Shown in pieces: positions 34,734 through 46,626 of a stretch of DNA of 64,000 bases (position 1 is the first letter of the stretch; each line of letters begins with the position of its first letter). The position numbers were made by a program, and so were the translations under genes. The notes beneath the pieces were generated by a model, which was not told the origin of the DNA, made no database searches, and saw only the letters and a list, made by a program, of their open reading frames with translations. Where the stretch lies: positions 1,056,501 to 1,120,500 of the forward strand of contig BRXU01000016.1 of NCBI GenBank assembly GCA_030267565.1, written 5' to 3'. The stretch is from Pleodorina starrii. Its lineage: Eukaryota > Chlorophyta > Chlorophyceae > Chlamydomonadales > Volvocaceae.

Positions 34734-37700
34734 TCATTTCCACCCTCGACCGCCCCTCCGCCCGCCACCCCACCCCTGGCCTCCACGCCTTCCGCCGCCG
34801 CTCCACCGCCCGCCGCCACCGCCGCCGCCGCGGCGGCCTCCGCCCCATCGGCCGCCGCCGCGCCCCTCCTGCCCCTCCTCGCCCTCCGCCCCCTCATCTC
34901 CATCCCCGTCCTCCGCGCCCTCAGCCGCCTCCCGCTTGCCCCCCTGTCCCTGCCCCAGTCCCTGCTCCTTGTCCTTCTCCTGCCAGAACAACTTCTTGGC
35001 TTCCTTGCGTTCGCGCCAGGGAAGGTACACCGCCAGAAAGGCCTCCTGCGCTGCCTGTGGGGTGGTTAGTAAGAGATGGGGTTGGGTGGGGGTTGGGGTT
35101 GGGGTTGGGGTTATCCGGTTGGGGAAGCAGGGTTGGCATCGGGGAAGGTTGCGGAGGGTCTCCGACAACAAAACCCGAGCGACGCGTCGCGCGGCTCACC
35201 CCGAACCACGCCACCCAAACCCACAGTCCCCCTATTTTGCCCTCTTGCCCCCCATCCCGCCCTCCTCTCCCTCCTCCCCCTCCTCCTGCTTTGCTTCCTC
35301 GCCCTCACCTGCGGGAAGGGGTAGATGTCGGTGAGGGAGGCCTTCCAGGTGCCCCACTCGGACAGCTCCACCAGCTGTTGCAGCGCCGGCAGCAGTACTG
35401 CGGAGCGAAACGCCTCCCGCCGCGCCACGCCGCCCGGACGGATGGACAGCCGGTCGCCCGTCACGTTGCGCAGATCATTGTCGCCCACGCCTGGTGGCGT
35501 TTCCATCGCCGGGCGCGAAATGGGTGTTAAAGAGGGTCGGGGACTCGGGATTGGGTTGGTTGTGTTGGTTGGTGGTTGTGTTGGTTGGTGGTTGAGTTAG
35601 TTGGTGGGTAGCGATAGGGTTGTTGCCCGCCCTTCCGCCTTCTTATCCCCATGCAGCCACGCTCTCTCCCCTCCCAAATCCCAACCCAACTCAGCGACCC
35701 ACCAAATTGCTTGGGGAAACGTCCGAAGGTGCAGTCCGCCAGGAGGAGCGTGTGGGGTGGCGCGCGGGGCAGGGTTACACGGGCGGGCGGATGCAGCGAC
35801 CCCAGCAGCACATCCCTGAGGAAGAGGGGGGAGGGAGGGAGGGAAGGGGAGGGCAAAGGGGATTCACGAATAGCCCAGAGTCCGCGGGTGGGGCAGAGCA
35901 GGCAGCAAATTCGCTTCATCATTGTCACTTTATTCCTCGCTTCATTCCTCGCTTCACAAGTCTTTCGGGAATCAGCTTCAACTTCAACTTTATCTCAACC
36001 CGCTCTTGTTCGAATCCCGCCTTCCACCTATCCATCCAATACCGGCATTACAAAAGAGAGCAGTCATCCTAGCAAACCTCGCTCGCTCGCCCGCTCGCCG
36101 CCCTTCCTGTGACACCCACTTGTGCAGCAGCCCCAGCGCCACCGCCACCGCGCCGCCAATCATGTGCCGAATGTGGTGCAACATGAAGCTCTGACCCCGC
36201 ACCTCTAGCAGCAGACAGGGGGTGCCGCCTGAGGGCAAAGGAGAGGAACGGGAGGGGAAGGGGAGGGGAGGGTTAGGGGCCGCGGGGCAGCAGCAGCGGG
36301 GTGAATGCGGCTGCGGCTGCGAATGCGGCTGCGACTGCGACTGCTGGGTGTTTGCATCTCCTCCCACTCCCTCCCCCATGGGGCGAGGATCCGCTCGCTG
36401 AAACCGCCATCTCCGTCCCCTTCGCTGCGCCATCTTTTTGTTTCCTCTCAAACCCGCCCCTCCCTCCCTCCCCTTCCCTCCCTCCCTCCCTCCCTCCCCC
36501 AGATCCCCCAACGCACCCTCCACCAGCGGCTTGGGATCGGCGGCTGTGAAGTGGTGGATGCGGCGGTAGTACGTCTGCGTCACACGGTCCCGTGGGTCCA
36601 CCTCCGTCTGCCACTGAAGAACCACGGCGCGACCGTCCGGGCCGTAACGCTTGCGCCGACCGACGCCGCCGCCGCCTGCGGCTCCGCCGCCGCCTGCGGC
36701 CCCGCCGTCGCCATCGCCTGCGGCTTCTGCGGCGCCTGCGGCGAGGGAAAGAAACCAGGGCCGCAGTGGTAGTGGTAGTGGCGGTGGCGGTGGCGGGGAC
36801 GGGGGCGAAGGGAGGCTTACGGGAGGTTGCGCCTGGTGCTGTTGGGCCGCATCAAGGTGCCCCGCGCGGCTCGTCTTCCTCCCCAATCCCGAGTCCAATC
36901 CCAAGTCCAGACCCCCCGGGGGGGATTCGGTCCCACCGCCCGGCCCCTCCCCTCACCTTCACCGCCGTCGCCTCGCTCTCCCGCCCGCTCCGCCTCCTCC
37001 TCCTCATCATCCAACTCTCCAACACCCCCCTCCTCGTCCTCCTCCTCCTCCTCCTCGTCCTCCTCCTCCGCGCCTCCGCCGCGCCGCCGCTGCCGCTCGC
37101 CCCTGCCACCGCCGCCGCCTCCTGCGCCGCGGCCCGCCCGGCCTCCGCTCCGCCCACCGCCGCGGCCACCTGCCGCCGCCACCGCCGCCGCCTCCGCCGC
37201 TGCCTCCTCAGTCTTGGCACGCTTCGCCTCTGGCTCGTCGCCGTCGCCGCCGTCCCGCTTTCCTCCTCCGGACTGCTCCTCCTGCTGCTGCTGCTGCGGC
37301 GGCTCCTGAGTAATCGCCGCCGCCACCGGCACTGCCGTACTTTCACCGCCGGCGGCGTCGCGCATCTCTGCGTCGCCGCCGCTGACGGCATCCTTCGCTG
37401 CCTCCGTCGTCCCATCTGCTCCCGCGGCGGCGGCGGCGGCGGCGCCGCCGCCTCCCGCCTCCCCTCCTGGCGTCTGCTTCCCGCCCTCGGCCTCTGCGCT
37501 TTGGGCCCTCGGCTCCGAAACCGGCCCGGCGGCGCCGCCGCCGTCTCCGGCCGCTTGATCCTTATTTTCCGCATTGTCGTCGTTCTCTCGGCCCCGCTTG
37601 TGCGCACCGCGACCTTTCAGCAGAGAGAGCGACGGCGTGGAAACGAGGGACGACAGAATGAGAATGATGACAATGATGTTGAGAATGGTGAGAGTGACGG

Positions 37701-40479
37701 GAGCCCCCGCAAACAAAACTGTAAAAAACGAAAAACACTGAAATGTTAATATGTATGATAAAAATAATAATAATGACCTCCTCCCGCCGCCTTGACATCG
37801 CGGACAGAGACTCCGCGGACAGGCTACAGGCGGTTCGATAGCCGTACCGCCGCCGCCGTTCCGCCGTACCTGGCTTGTACTGCACGTTGGCGCCGCCGGG
37901 CTGGTACACCTGCCGCCGCGTGTAGTTGTGGAAAGGGTGCGCGCCCTGCGAGTACGACCAGTACGACGGCCCGGGACAAGTACGGCCAGAGGCCAGGGGG
38001 TCTGGTTTCGGAGCGACAGTTAAATTCGGCACAGTTAAACCCTCTTACGCTGTGAACGAATACCCCCAGGCCCCGGCTCTACGCGGCCCCGCCACCTCCC
38101 CCCCATCCGCCTCGGTGTGTGGCGCTACGATGTCGTCTTTGTTACCCCACCCCTCCGCACTGCGTCCCGCCCGGTCCGTCGCCCCCCTGGCCCCGCCTCG
38201 CCTCACCTCCACCCCCCACCCTCCTCCAAACCCCCCCGCCCTCTCCACCCCTACCACGTAGCAGGCCAGTGCATCCCTGAACACCGCCAGCCTCGCCGCG
38301 TCCTCCTCGCTGCCGTCACATTTCAAATCTGGGGGCGGGGGGTGAGCGGGGGAGGCGGGGGGTGAGCGGGGGCGGGGACGATGTTTACAGTCCTAGCAGG
38401 GGCTTTGAGAGCCCAGGCGGTCTAGCAAAGTAGGTAAAAGATGTGGGGCGGAGGGAGACGGAGGCGCGACCGAACCCACCAGCTGCCCGTCCCGACCCCC
38501 ACCGGGGCTGTTCCCCCCACGCCCCGCGGCGGCCGTGCGCAACAGTTAACCGTCAACCTCCAACGGACGGTTGCCGTAACGGACCCAACGAGAGTAACGA
38601 AGAGAGCACCACTGCCTTCCCCCCGGGGGATATTCCCCCCCCGGAGAGGGAATCTATCGTATCCTTCTCACCAATCATGCTGGCAGGCAGGTAGTACTGG
38701 TACACCCGCTCCTCGCACATGTGGCGGGCGCTGAACTTCTTGTTGGTCTGCGATTTGGGCCGTTGGCGGTTGGTGCGGTTAGTGGGGTTGGCGGTTGGGA
38801 AGAGCGGCCGCACCTGGGCGCGGCGTCAAGTGAGAGCGCGCGTTCGGCTCACGTTTCCATTCCACCCGCGCCCCTCCCCCTTCCCAAAAACCCAAAACGA
38901 AACGACGCGCGCGCCCAATGTGCGGTACCGCGCGCCCAGTACGGCACAGTACGGCCCGTACCCACCCTCTGAATGGAGAACACTCGGATCTGGGGCGGCA
39001 GTTGTTGGTTGACCACGTCCGCAAGTGCCAGTCCCTCGCAGTCTCCCCCGGGGCCCGTCACGTAGGCTGCATCGTCTACCAGCATGCGCAGACCCATCAC
39101 CTGGGGAGGGAGGGAGGGGGGGAGCGGGAGGGAGGGAGATGGGGAGGGAGTGATAAGCTCCTTTATATAAAAATGAGTCACTGCGGACGTTGTTGATCAT
39201 GGAGGGAGGGGAGCAGGCGGGCGGGTAGGGAGGGAGGCAATGGGGTAAGGTAAGGTAGGATTAGGTAAGGGGTAAGGGGACCCCGGGGCGGGGGCGGGGG
39301 CACGTGGAGCTGCCCGCGTGTCAGGAGTGAGCGTGAGCGTGAGCGTGTTTTGACTCTTTTGAGAGTTTGAGAGTCAAAAAAGTCAGCAGGGACTGCAGCG
39401 GCAAGGGGAAACTCCGAAACAAAAGTGGTGCCCCACGTCCATACCCCGTGCAACCCTTTCAACCCCTCCCCTGCCCTGTCCCCATAAGGCCCCACCCCCC
39501 CGAGACGCCCCTCACCGTCCCCAGCGAGTGCACGCCCTTGTCCGTACGACTGGCTCGACTCCACTTGATCTTAGAAAAGGAACCAAAGTTGGCCTCACTG
39601 ATGCAGCCGGCAGTGAAGAGCGCCTTTTCCAGGACCTGCTCGTACAACGAACAAAACCGAACATAACGGAATGGACCCAACGAATTCAACAAACCGGAGA
39701 GGAGAGGACTGGGCAGGGCAGGGCAGGAGAGGAGAGAGGAGACGAACGGATGCGTTTGCTGGCGGCAGTCCACAGCGCTTGCCCAGCAGCGGCGGGTCGC
39801 GCCTCGGTGCACCTTTCTCGGGCTTTTCCTGGCCCTCGAGTGGAAAGCGAGTTTGGTGGCAGAGGGCAGGGCAGCGACCTGCGCTTGCTGTCGTACCGTT
39901 GCCGTACCTGCTCGATGGTGACGTCATCGCCCAGCGTGCGGTTGATGGACGAGCCTGGATGAGACCATGAAGCGAGGTGGGGTGAGTACGGGGACGTCGT
40001 GGAGAAGCTACACGCTTGCGTGTGTGTGCGTGTGTGTGTTTTGGCGCTGACGGACGGGCGGGGTTTGGCCTGGCGGGCTTGCGGCAGGTGCAGCAGGTAG
40101 GGCAGCAGGAAGCGGGAGATCCGGGGCCGCAGCAACAGGGTCAGCAACAACAGCAGCAACAGAGGGTCAACGCAAGGCAGGCACACAACCGGACCTTACC
40201 CTTGTACCCCGTCCCGACGTAGCCCGTATGGATAGCTACGGCGCGTTTGCTGCGGTCCTTGGGCCGTTTCCCCTGCGTGGTCCCGGCCGGCGTGGCTGCT
40301 TCGGCGGCGGTTCCGGCGGCCGGCGCGCCAGCTCCTGGTTCGGCGTCTGGCGCTGGCACTTGCGCTGCATCGGTTGCCTGGTTGCTGCTGACTACAGTTG
40401 CATCCGTGCTCTCGGGCTGCTGTCCGCCGGATTTCGCGACGGCATCGTCGGCCGCGCCTGCTGCGCCTGTGGCCTCCAT
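34734..40479 (-). CDS. PUS1: tRNA pseudouridine synthase, TruA/PUS1 family
   Basis: Thirteen exons: 40479-40200, 39954-39908, 39635-39516, 39100-38966, 38747-38672, 38328-38255, 37945-37870, 37613-36957, 36735-36517, 36228-36120, 35815-35703, 35490-35309 and 35054-34734. Every phase fits and totals 802 residues. The enzyme isomerises uridines in RNA. Family landmarks in order are [28 protein letters not shown] with catalytic Asp141; [36 protein letters not shown]; and [20 protein letters not shown]. These follow eukaryotic PUS1 closely. Two additions are unusual: a ~220-residue insertion (~270-490) after HNYT that mixes Lys/Arg, an RGG-like stretch and an acidic Glu/Asp run, and an RG-rich C-terminal tail (~735-802). 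Both resemble nucleolar or RNA-binding disordered regions (inference). No clear mitochondrial presequence is seen. Gene symbol is by similarity; other PUS1 paralogues are possible. Confidence 0.92.
36388..36439 (+). repeat. Dispersed intron-associated repeat, copy E
   Basis: GGATCCGCTCGCTGAAACCG, then CCATCTCCGTCCCCTTCGCT and GCGCCATCTTTTT. It lies in intron 9 of the pseudouridine synthase, antisense to it and 77 nt from the 5' splice site. Confidence 0.7.
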
Positions 40480-41181
40480 TTTTCCGAGACTGCAACAAGT
40501 GTCAACGTAAAGTACACAGAATTGATGCAGCCAATGCCGCGTTCATTGGGGCTGTGGAGCTTCAAGCTTGCCGAAAAAAGCGCGTCGGACAAATGGGACG
40601 AGAGCTGAACAGCTGAATCGTACGCCCGGGCGTTGCCAGACGAAACCCGGTTGCTTGTGGCGGGTTACGAGCACTAACTGATTCATCTACAGCACCAGGA
40701 CATTGTAGCTGCCAAATTTCACCACTTTTGTTTGGAAGGTAGGAAATGTGAATCTAGCTTATCGACAAGGACCGTTCTTTCCACTTTGCGAAAAGTTTCC
40801 AGTTTATAAGGCGTTTTGATGCCCTGGAACTTGTGATTCGGAGAGCCTCGTCTGCAAGCGCACATCGTGGGCCGCATTGGAGTGCGGTCTGCTAGCGCAC
40901 AATGAAGCAACAACAGGTAAACGGGCTTCACAGGGTCATGGGCTCTTTTGTTTGTGGCCCTATATGGTTGTTAGGAACTTAGGATGCTCCTCCACGCAAG
41001 GGCGATGTTTACGTTGGAGCTTTTACCTCTTGTTTTCCGGCAGATACTCAGCAGGGCATTGAACACGCATAATTACAAAAAGGTCGGTGTGTCCGTGGAG
41101 CTTGAGCCCAAGTTACTGCTGCCCTTCCGTTGTTTACCGCACATGCCGGCCTGAGTCGGACTGCCCACTTGGAAACATGGG
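40480..41181. promoter_or_regulatory. Divergent 702-bp spacer
   Basis: It separates the start codons of the pseudouridine synthase (-) and the 41182 gene (+). It is AT-richer than the surroundings and probably carries both promoters. No known box was recognised. Confidence 0.55.
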
Positions 41182-44100
41182 ATGGTTAGACTTTCTGTAT
41201 CCAATGTGCAGGATGTCACGGAAACAGGCGGTTCCAGGGACAGGACTCCCTCAAGCATTCTGGGCAAAGCGCAGGATTCACTGTACTCGTCGAAGACAGG
41301 TTTCCGGCGCTTCTTTGGCGGAGGGAGCTCCAGTAACGATATAGGTGTGTCCTTGTATTTGCACCCACCTTGCCGTCTGACCCCTGCTTGGGGCGCCCAA
41401 GTGTGTACATCGTGCATGGTAGTAAGCGCATGCCAAACACTGGTGACACCAGACCTTCCCCCAACCTGCCTGCACGCGTCCATCTTGACGCCCTATTCCC
41501 CCATGCACTAGTCTCGCCCGGCGCTCCGGAGGAACCCGAGACCCTGGAGATCGCCGAACCCACTCGTCAATTCGCAACCACGGAGGACATCGCCGCCCGC
41601 ATTGCTAAAGCGCGGCGCTCCAGCATGACGACATACACCATCAACCTAGGCGGAGCGCAGACGGGCCAGGTGGGCATGTCACACCCTGACCATGCTCCCG
41701 CAACCTGACCAACCTCTTCTTCGGCACACCCTTTCCGTCTTATGAACGACTCCTGGTCGGCTGTCGGCTCCACGTCACGCGCGAAATCCCCCCGGAAGAT
41801 TCCATGCTCAACCCAGATTTCGTTCCCCCTCCCCCCGCAGGTCGAGCGCGAGGTCCGCCGTCTTGCGGGCCTAGCCCCCGCCTTCTTGCGCCCGAGTGCC
41901 GCCGCCGAGGTCACAATCACACACGCCACCTCCTTTGACGCAGTAGAGGAGATGGGCGCCTCCGGCGGCGTCGCAGGCGCCAGCAACGACAGCGACGTCG
42001 AAGCCAGCGGCTTGTCGTACAGCGGTGCGGCCGGCAGCGTCCGCAGCGGCGGCGGCGGCGCTGCCGGCGGCCGCGGGCCCATCAAACCTGCCTTCAGCGG
42101 CGGCACCGCCGGCGACCCATATCGGATCAGCATCTGTGGCGATGCCGGCGGCGGCGGTGTACGGCAGTCGGTCGAACTTGCTGACGTCACCAGCATGCCC
42201 TCCGTAAGCAGCGTGGCCGTCGGGGGTCTAGACACGAGGGCGGCAGCCGCGGCGGCGTCCGGCCGGCCACTGCGGCCGCCGTCGCTACCGCAGGCCGTCC
42301 TCGCTAGCGGCGCCGCCGCCGCCGCTGGCGGCGGCGGCGGCGCGCTGTCCGTCTCTCCAGCCACGTCGACGTCAAATGCCCAGCTGATGATGGGGCAGCT
42401 GGGCCTTATGAAGGATCGGAAAGTCTCCCGACACACTTTAGAGGGCTTCGCCACGCCGTCGACGTCGCCAGGCGGCGGCGCCGCCGGGTCCGGCAGCGCA
42501 GCGGCGCCAGGGACTCCCGGCGGCGGCGCTGCGGCCGGCGGCGGCGGCGGCGGCGGCAGCGGCAGCTTCTCGCCGGTCTCTGTGCTGAAGCTGCCAACGT
42601 TGCCTTCCACGCCGGGAAGGGCGCCGTCGAGCTCGCAGCTGGGTAAGTGCTGGCTGGGCTGATGGGGCTGATGGGGGTGCCGGGGGGGGGGGGCTGGCCA
42701 GGCGGGTCTGGACACTCACGGTCGCACCGCACCCGCGTGTCGCGCCTTGGGGCCACCAGGTGGGAGGAGATGCAACGCCGTGCGCCCCCCTGAGCTCTCC
42801 TCCTCCTCTCCTTCCCTCTTGCGTTTTCCGCTAGCAGCGTGCCGTCTGCCGTGTCCATGCTAGCTCACCTCGTGTACCCTGCAGTCCTGTAGTACCACCC
42901 CGGCTTGCCCTGGTTGCCCCGGCGCTGGCCCACCCCGCCCAACCCGCGCCAACCCGCCCGGGGTTTGTCAGCCAGCCGCTCAGCTCGTCGACCCCTTTCT
43001 GCTCCTTTCCGCTCCTTCCCCCGCCGCAGGCCCCCCGCAGTCCTCACTCACCCTCAGCCCCCCCGCAGCCGACTCTCGGCCCGGCAGCTCTCGCCTGGTG
43101 CTGGGCCGCGGCAACACCGGCGGCAGCAACCTGCTCACCGTGACGACGACGACGGCGGCGGCGGCGGCGGACCACAGGGCTTCCTCCCTGGACATACCCA
43201 GCATCGACCTCCCCAGCGGACCGGGTGGCGGAGGCGGAGGCGGCGGAGGCGGAGGCGGCGGAGGTGGAGGCGGGGGTCGGTGGTTCCAGCAGGACACGGA
43301 TGATGTGGAGGAGATGTTGGCGGGGAACGAGGAGCTTCTGGAGAGGCTGATGGGGCCCGGATCGAGTGGCTTTGGCGGCGCCGGCTCCGGCGGGAGGTCA
43401 GCATTTGTGTGGGTGTGGGGTGTGGGTGGGTGGGTGGCGTGTGTGGATGCGTGGCGTGTGTGTGCATATGCGTGGCGTGTGTGTGAGCCTTCAGGGCTCG
43501 GTTCGTGCCCGGTCCCGTCATCACACGTGTTGTCAGTCGGTCGGTGTTGTCTGGGCCCCCCCGGTCGGGGACTCCGCGCGACCGACCGTGCGGCTTGCCG
43601 TCCCCTCCTCCTCCTCCTCCACCCCGCCTGCTCCTTGCTGCTGCCGCTGCTTCGCCTGCTTCGCCTGCTCCTTGCTGCTGCCGCTGCTTCGCCTGCTGCT
43701 GTTGCTGCCGCTGCTTCACCTGCTGTTGTGTTGCGGCGCAGTCCGTCCCGCCTGGCCACCGGCACGGGCGACGGCTCCACCGGGGAGCCTGGCCTGGTGC
43801 TGCCTCGGCTGGCTGCCGGGGAGGGCGGCACCGCGGCACCAGACAGGGCCACTGCGCAGCTGCAGGAGCTGTGGAGGGTGCAGGTGGGTGGGTGGGTGGA
43901 AAGGAGGGAAGGTGGGCGGGTGGGTGGGTGACTCACTCTTGCACCCTCCCTCACTCTCTCACGCTCCCTCACTCTCGCATCCTCCCTCACTCTCGCACAT
44001 GCTCCCTCACACACGCCCAACAGGCCAATGTGGAGGATCAGCTCAATCGCGACCGACAGGCCCTGGCGGCGGGGCGGGCGCGGAGGGGCAGTGTGCTGGA

Positions 44101-44636
44101 GGACGTGGCGGGGCAGCACCAACCCAGGTGGCAGGTGTCGTACAACGTGGACGCGCCGGTGCGTGGGCCGGGGGGGGCAGGGCGGGGCGGGGCGGTGGTG
44201 GGGGGGGGGCCGAGGGGCTTGGAGGGGGGGGGAGGTGCATCTTCCTCGTTGGTGTTAACTCGCCGGTCGTCTACAGCCAGCCTGGGTTGGAACTCCTACC
44301 TCCCTCGGGGTCTGGACTCTCCCCCCTCTGCTATGTCTGGTTCCCATATCATCCCACTTCTTGACGTGGTGCGTTCGCGCGTCTCCTGCCTCCTTCCTGC
44401 CTCCTTCCTTCTGCCACTTGCCTCCGACCTCCGTCCTTCGTCCTCCTGCCCCCGACCAGATAACCCACGCCAAGCTGGGCACTGTGGACGCCAGCCGCCG
44501 CAGCGAGCTGGATAAGGCCCATCTGGCCAAGATAGCCAAGGACCAGAAGGGTCCCGCGCCGCCGCCGGTGCCCGCCGCGGCGGTGTCGCCCGTCGTCGCA
44601 CGCGCGCGCCGCCTCTCCACGGTGATGGTGGCATGA
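41182..44636 (+). CDS. Unrecognised 647-residue low-complexity protein
   Basis: Seven exons: 41182-41344, 41512-41669, 41841-42642, 43030-43396, 43742-43883, 44024-44158 and 44460-44636. Phases agree throughout and the sum is a whole number of codons, which supports a real gene. ATG 41182 is the first in frame after a TGA at 41152-41154. The N-terminal 105 residues are the least repetitive (SVSNVQDVTETGG, FATTEDIAARIAKARRSSM). The middle is Gly/Ala/Ser-rich with poly-Gly and poly-Ala. The C-terminal part has short charged, possibly helical stretches (TAQLQELWRVQANVEDQLNR, RRSELDKAHLAKIAKDQKG). RRSS and RRGS are potential basophilic kinase sites. No membrane span or known domain was seen. It shares a divergent promoter region with the pseudouridine synthase. 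The 43030 acceptor has an in-frame competitor at 43069. Function unknown. Confidence 0.7.
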
Positions 44637-46600
44637 GGGTGGCGGGAGGGAGGAAGGCGGGAGGGTGGCAGGAGGGTGACGGGGGGGTGGTAGGGAGGGC
44701 GGCGCGCAGCAAGGGGAGGGGGAGGTGGGTGGGCAGGGAAGGGGGGGTGGGGGCGGTGCGGGCGACGTGTGCGCGAGGCGCGGGCTCTTGGCGGGCACGA
44801 AAGAAGAAGAAGAAGCAGGAGGAGAAGGAGAAGAAGGAGAAACACAGCCGGGTAACGACTCACCGAGGCGGCCCTGGCGGACGGACCTAGCAGCAACAGT
44901 GCAACATTTGCCGGGCGGGTGAGGTCAAGGACGTCAGCAGGTCGGGCGCTAGTCGGGCGCCTCTCGCAGCCTTCAAGCATGCGAGGATTAGGATTAGGAT
45001 TTGGGTTGGGGTGCGGGGGAGGGTGGTGGCGGTGGTGGATCCTGTGGGCCGTTTGGTCCGTTGCGCGGCGCAGCCCGTGTTTGGTCGGTTTGTTCACCCA
45101 CGGCCCATTCGTCCAGCCGCGATGATGGCGGTGGTGGTGGCGGGCTGGCTGGCAGGCGGTGTCACGGCGGTGTCACGGCCCTCTGGAATATGGCTAGGGT
45201 CGTTGCTGGGTTGTATGGTTAATGTGTGTTTGTTGTCCCCTGTGTTGTTTCGTTGCGTTGCGGGTTGATGTGACGTGGCGTGGCGTTGTGTTGTGTGGGA
45301 ACCAGAACCCCATCACCGTCCATGTTGGTTAGCGTGAGTAACGGCTACAACTGCATGCAGGGCGGGGGAGGCAGGAGTGCTGCTGCGCTGTGAGAGTGCG
45401 CTTCCCACTTTTACCTCGTTTCCTCTTGTCGCACACCTCAAAAAATACTCGCACCTCTCCTTTAACAACGCCCGTTCTTTTAGCTTACATATTTTTACCT
45501 CGCGACCGCCAGCTGCTGCTGCGAGTCTGTTGTGTCATCATCATTTTGCCTCGGGCTAGGCGGCTGCGTGCGCTGCGACGCGGCGACTCGTTGGGAGTGT
45601 TGGGATGGATGGAAAGGAAGACGCAAGGGAAAGCCCCCACGACCGGGTTGGACGGACGGCTGTGTCCGGGCGCTGCGGGCCGCCGCGCCTCATTTCGTGC
45701 CTGGCTGGGAGCGCGGGGCTGTCGGGGTGCCGGGGGATTGATGAGGCTGAGCTTCGGAAGGGTTCGGGGGGAGGATATAAAGGGTTCGGAAGGGTTCGGG
45801 GGGGGGAGGGCGGTGTGCGGCCACAGAGGACGCGTCGTTAGTCGGCGTCGTTTGGTCGGAAGGAAGGGTGGAAGGCGGAGCGAGGCGAGGCGCACGTCTG
45901 CCCATCGACTGTGTTTGGGGAGCCGGCGATCGAAGAGCTGCTGGGGGGCTGGCGGGGCGCCTGGCAGCCGGTGGTGGTGAGGCCGGCGCCTGCGGCTGCG
46001 GCCGTTGTGGCCAGTGCGGCTGGCACCTGGCGTCTGGCGTCTGGCGTCGATGACGTATATTCGATGGCGGGTGTCGTCCTGCCTGCCTGGCTGTTGAGGT
46101 GCACCTGGTCTGTGCTGGCCTGTCGTCCGCACCGCCCTCCCCACCCCTCCCCCTTTGTGGATGCGGCGGCGGCGCGCATGCGTGCGTGCATGTCTTGTCC
46201 GCACGTTCGTATCCACGCCTACCTGCACGTGTGTATGTATGTATGTGTGTATGTATGTATGTGAGTGCGGACGTGTGTGTGTAGGGAGCGCGGCGACCCT
46301 CCCGGTCCCCTCCCCGTGTCTGTCTCTTTGCTGTCTACCGCTGTGGGTAAACCACCCGTTGCGTGGGGTGTACCCCGACCCCGACCCGACCCGACCCGAC
46401 CCGAACGACGAGCGGAAAATAAAGGAGCGTGAGCGAGCGGGCGAGCGAGAGAGCACGTGTGTGTGCGTGTGAACGAGAGAAAGAGAGAGAGAGAGGTGAA
46501 AGGTAGTCCAGGTGCGGGGCGGAGGAACGTCGTGGGTGGGCCGGCCCCCTCGCGCGTGTGCGTTTTGACTCTGCTTGCTCTCCAGCTCCCAAGCAAGGCT

Positions 46601-46626
46601 GGATGGATGGATGGATGGATGGATGG
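46601..46626. repeat. GGAT microsatellite
   Basis: About six consecutive GGAT units in intergenic DNA. Confidence 0.9.

Noticed and set aside
37614..37716. Hydrophobic N-terminal segment ([18 protein letters not shown]) as a membrane span in the pseudouridine synthase
   Set aside because: It is the pyrimidine-rich end of intron 7 read as protein. The phase-matched acceptor before 37613 excludes it.
38946..38966. Donor GTACGG four bases after the chosen PUS1 exon 4 end
   Set aside because: It has a better consensus but gives the wrong phase for exon 5, whereas GTGGGT after 38966 keeps the conserved RVFSIQR-TNKKF frame.
43366..44515. Overlapping plus-strand frames of ~330 codons
   Set aside because: They run through introns of the 41182 gene in the wrong frames. 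The phase-matched exons explain the conserved parts.
45485..46456. 323-codon minus-strand frame
   Set aside because: Composition is Arg/His/Thr/Pro from microsatellites (HTYIHTYIHTHV), with no domain and no splice-compatible neighbours.
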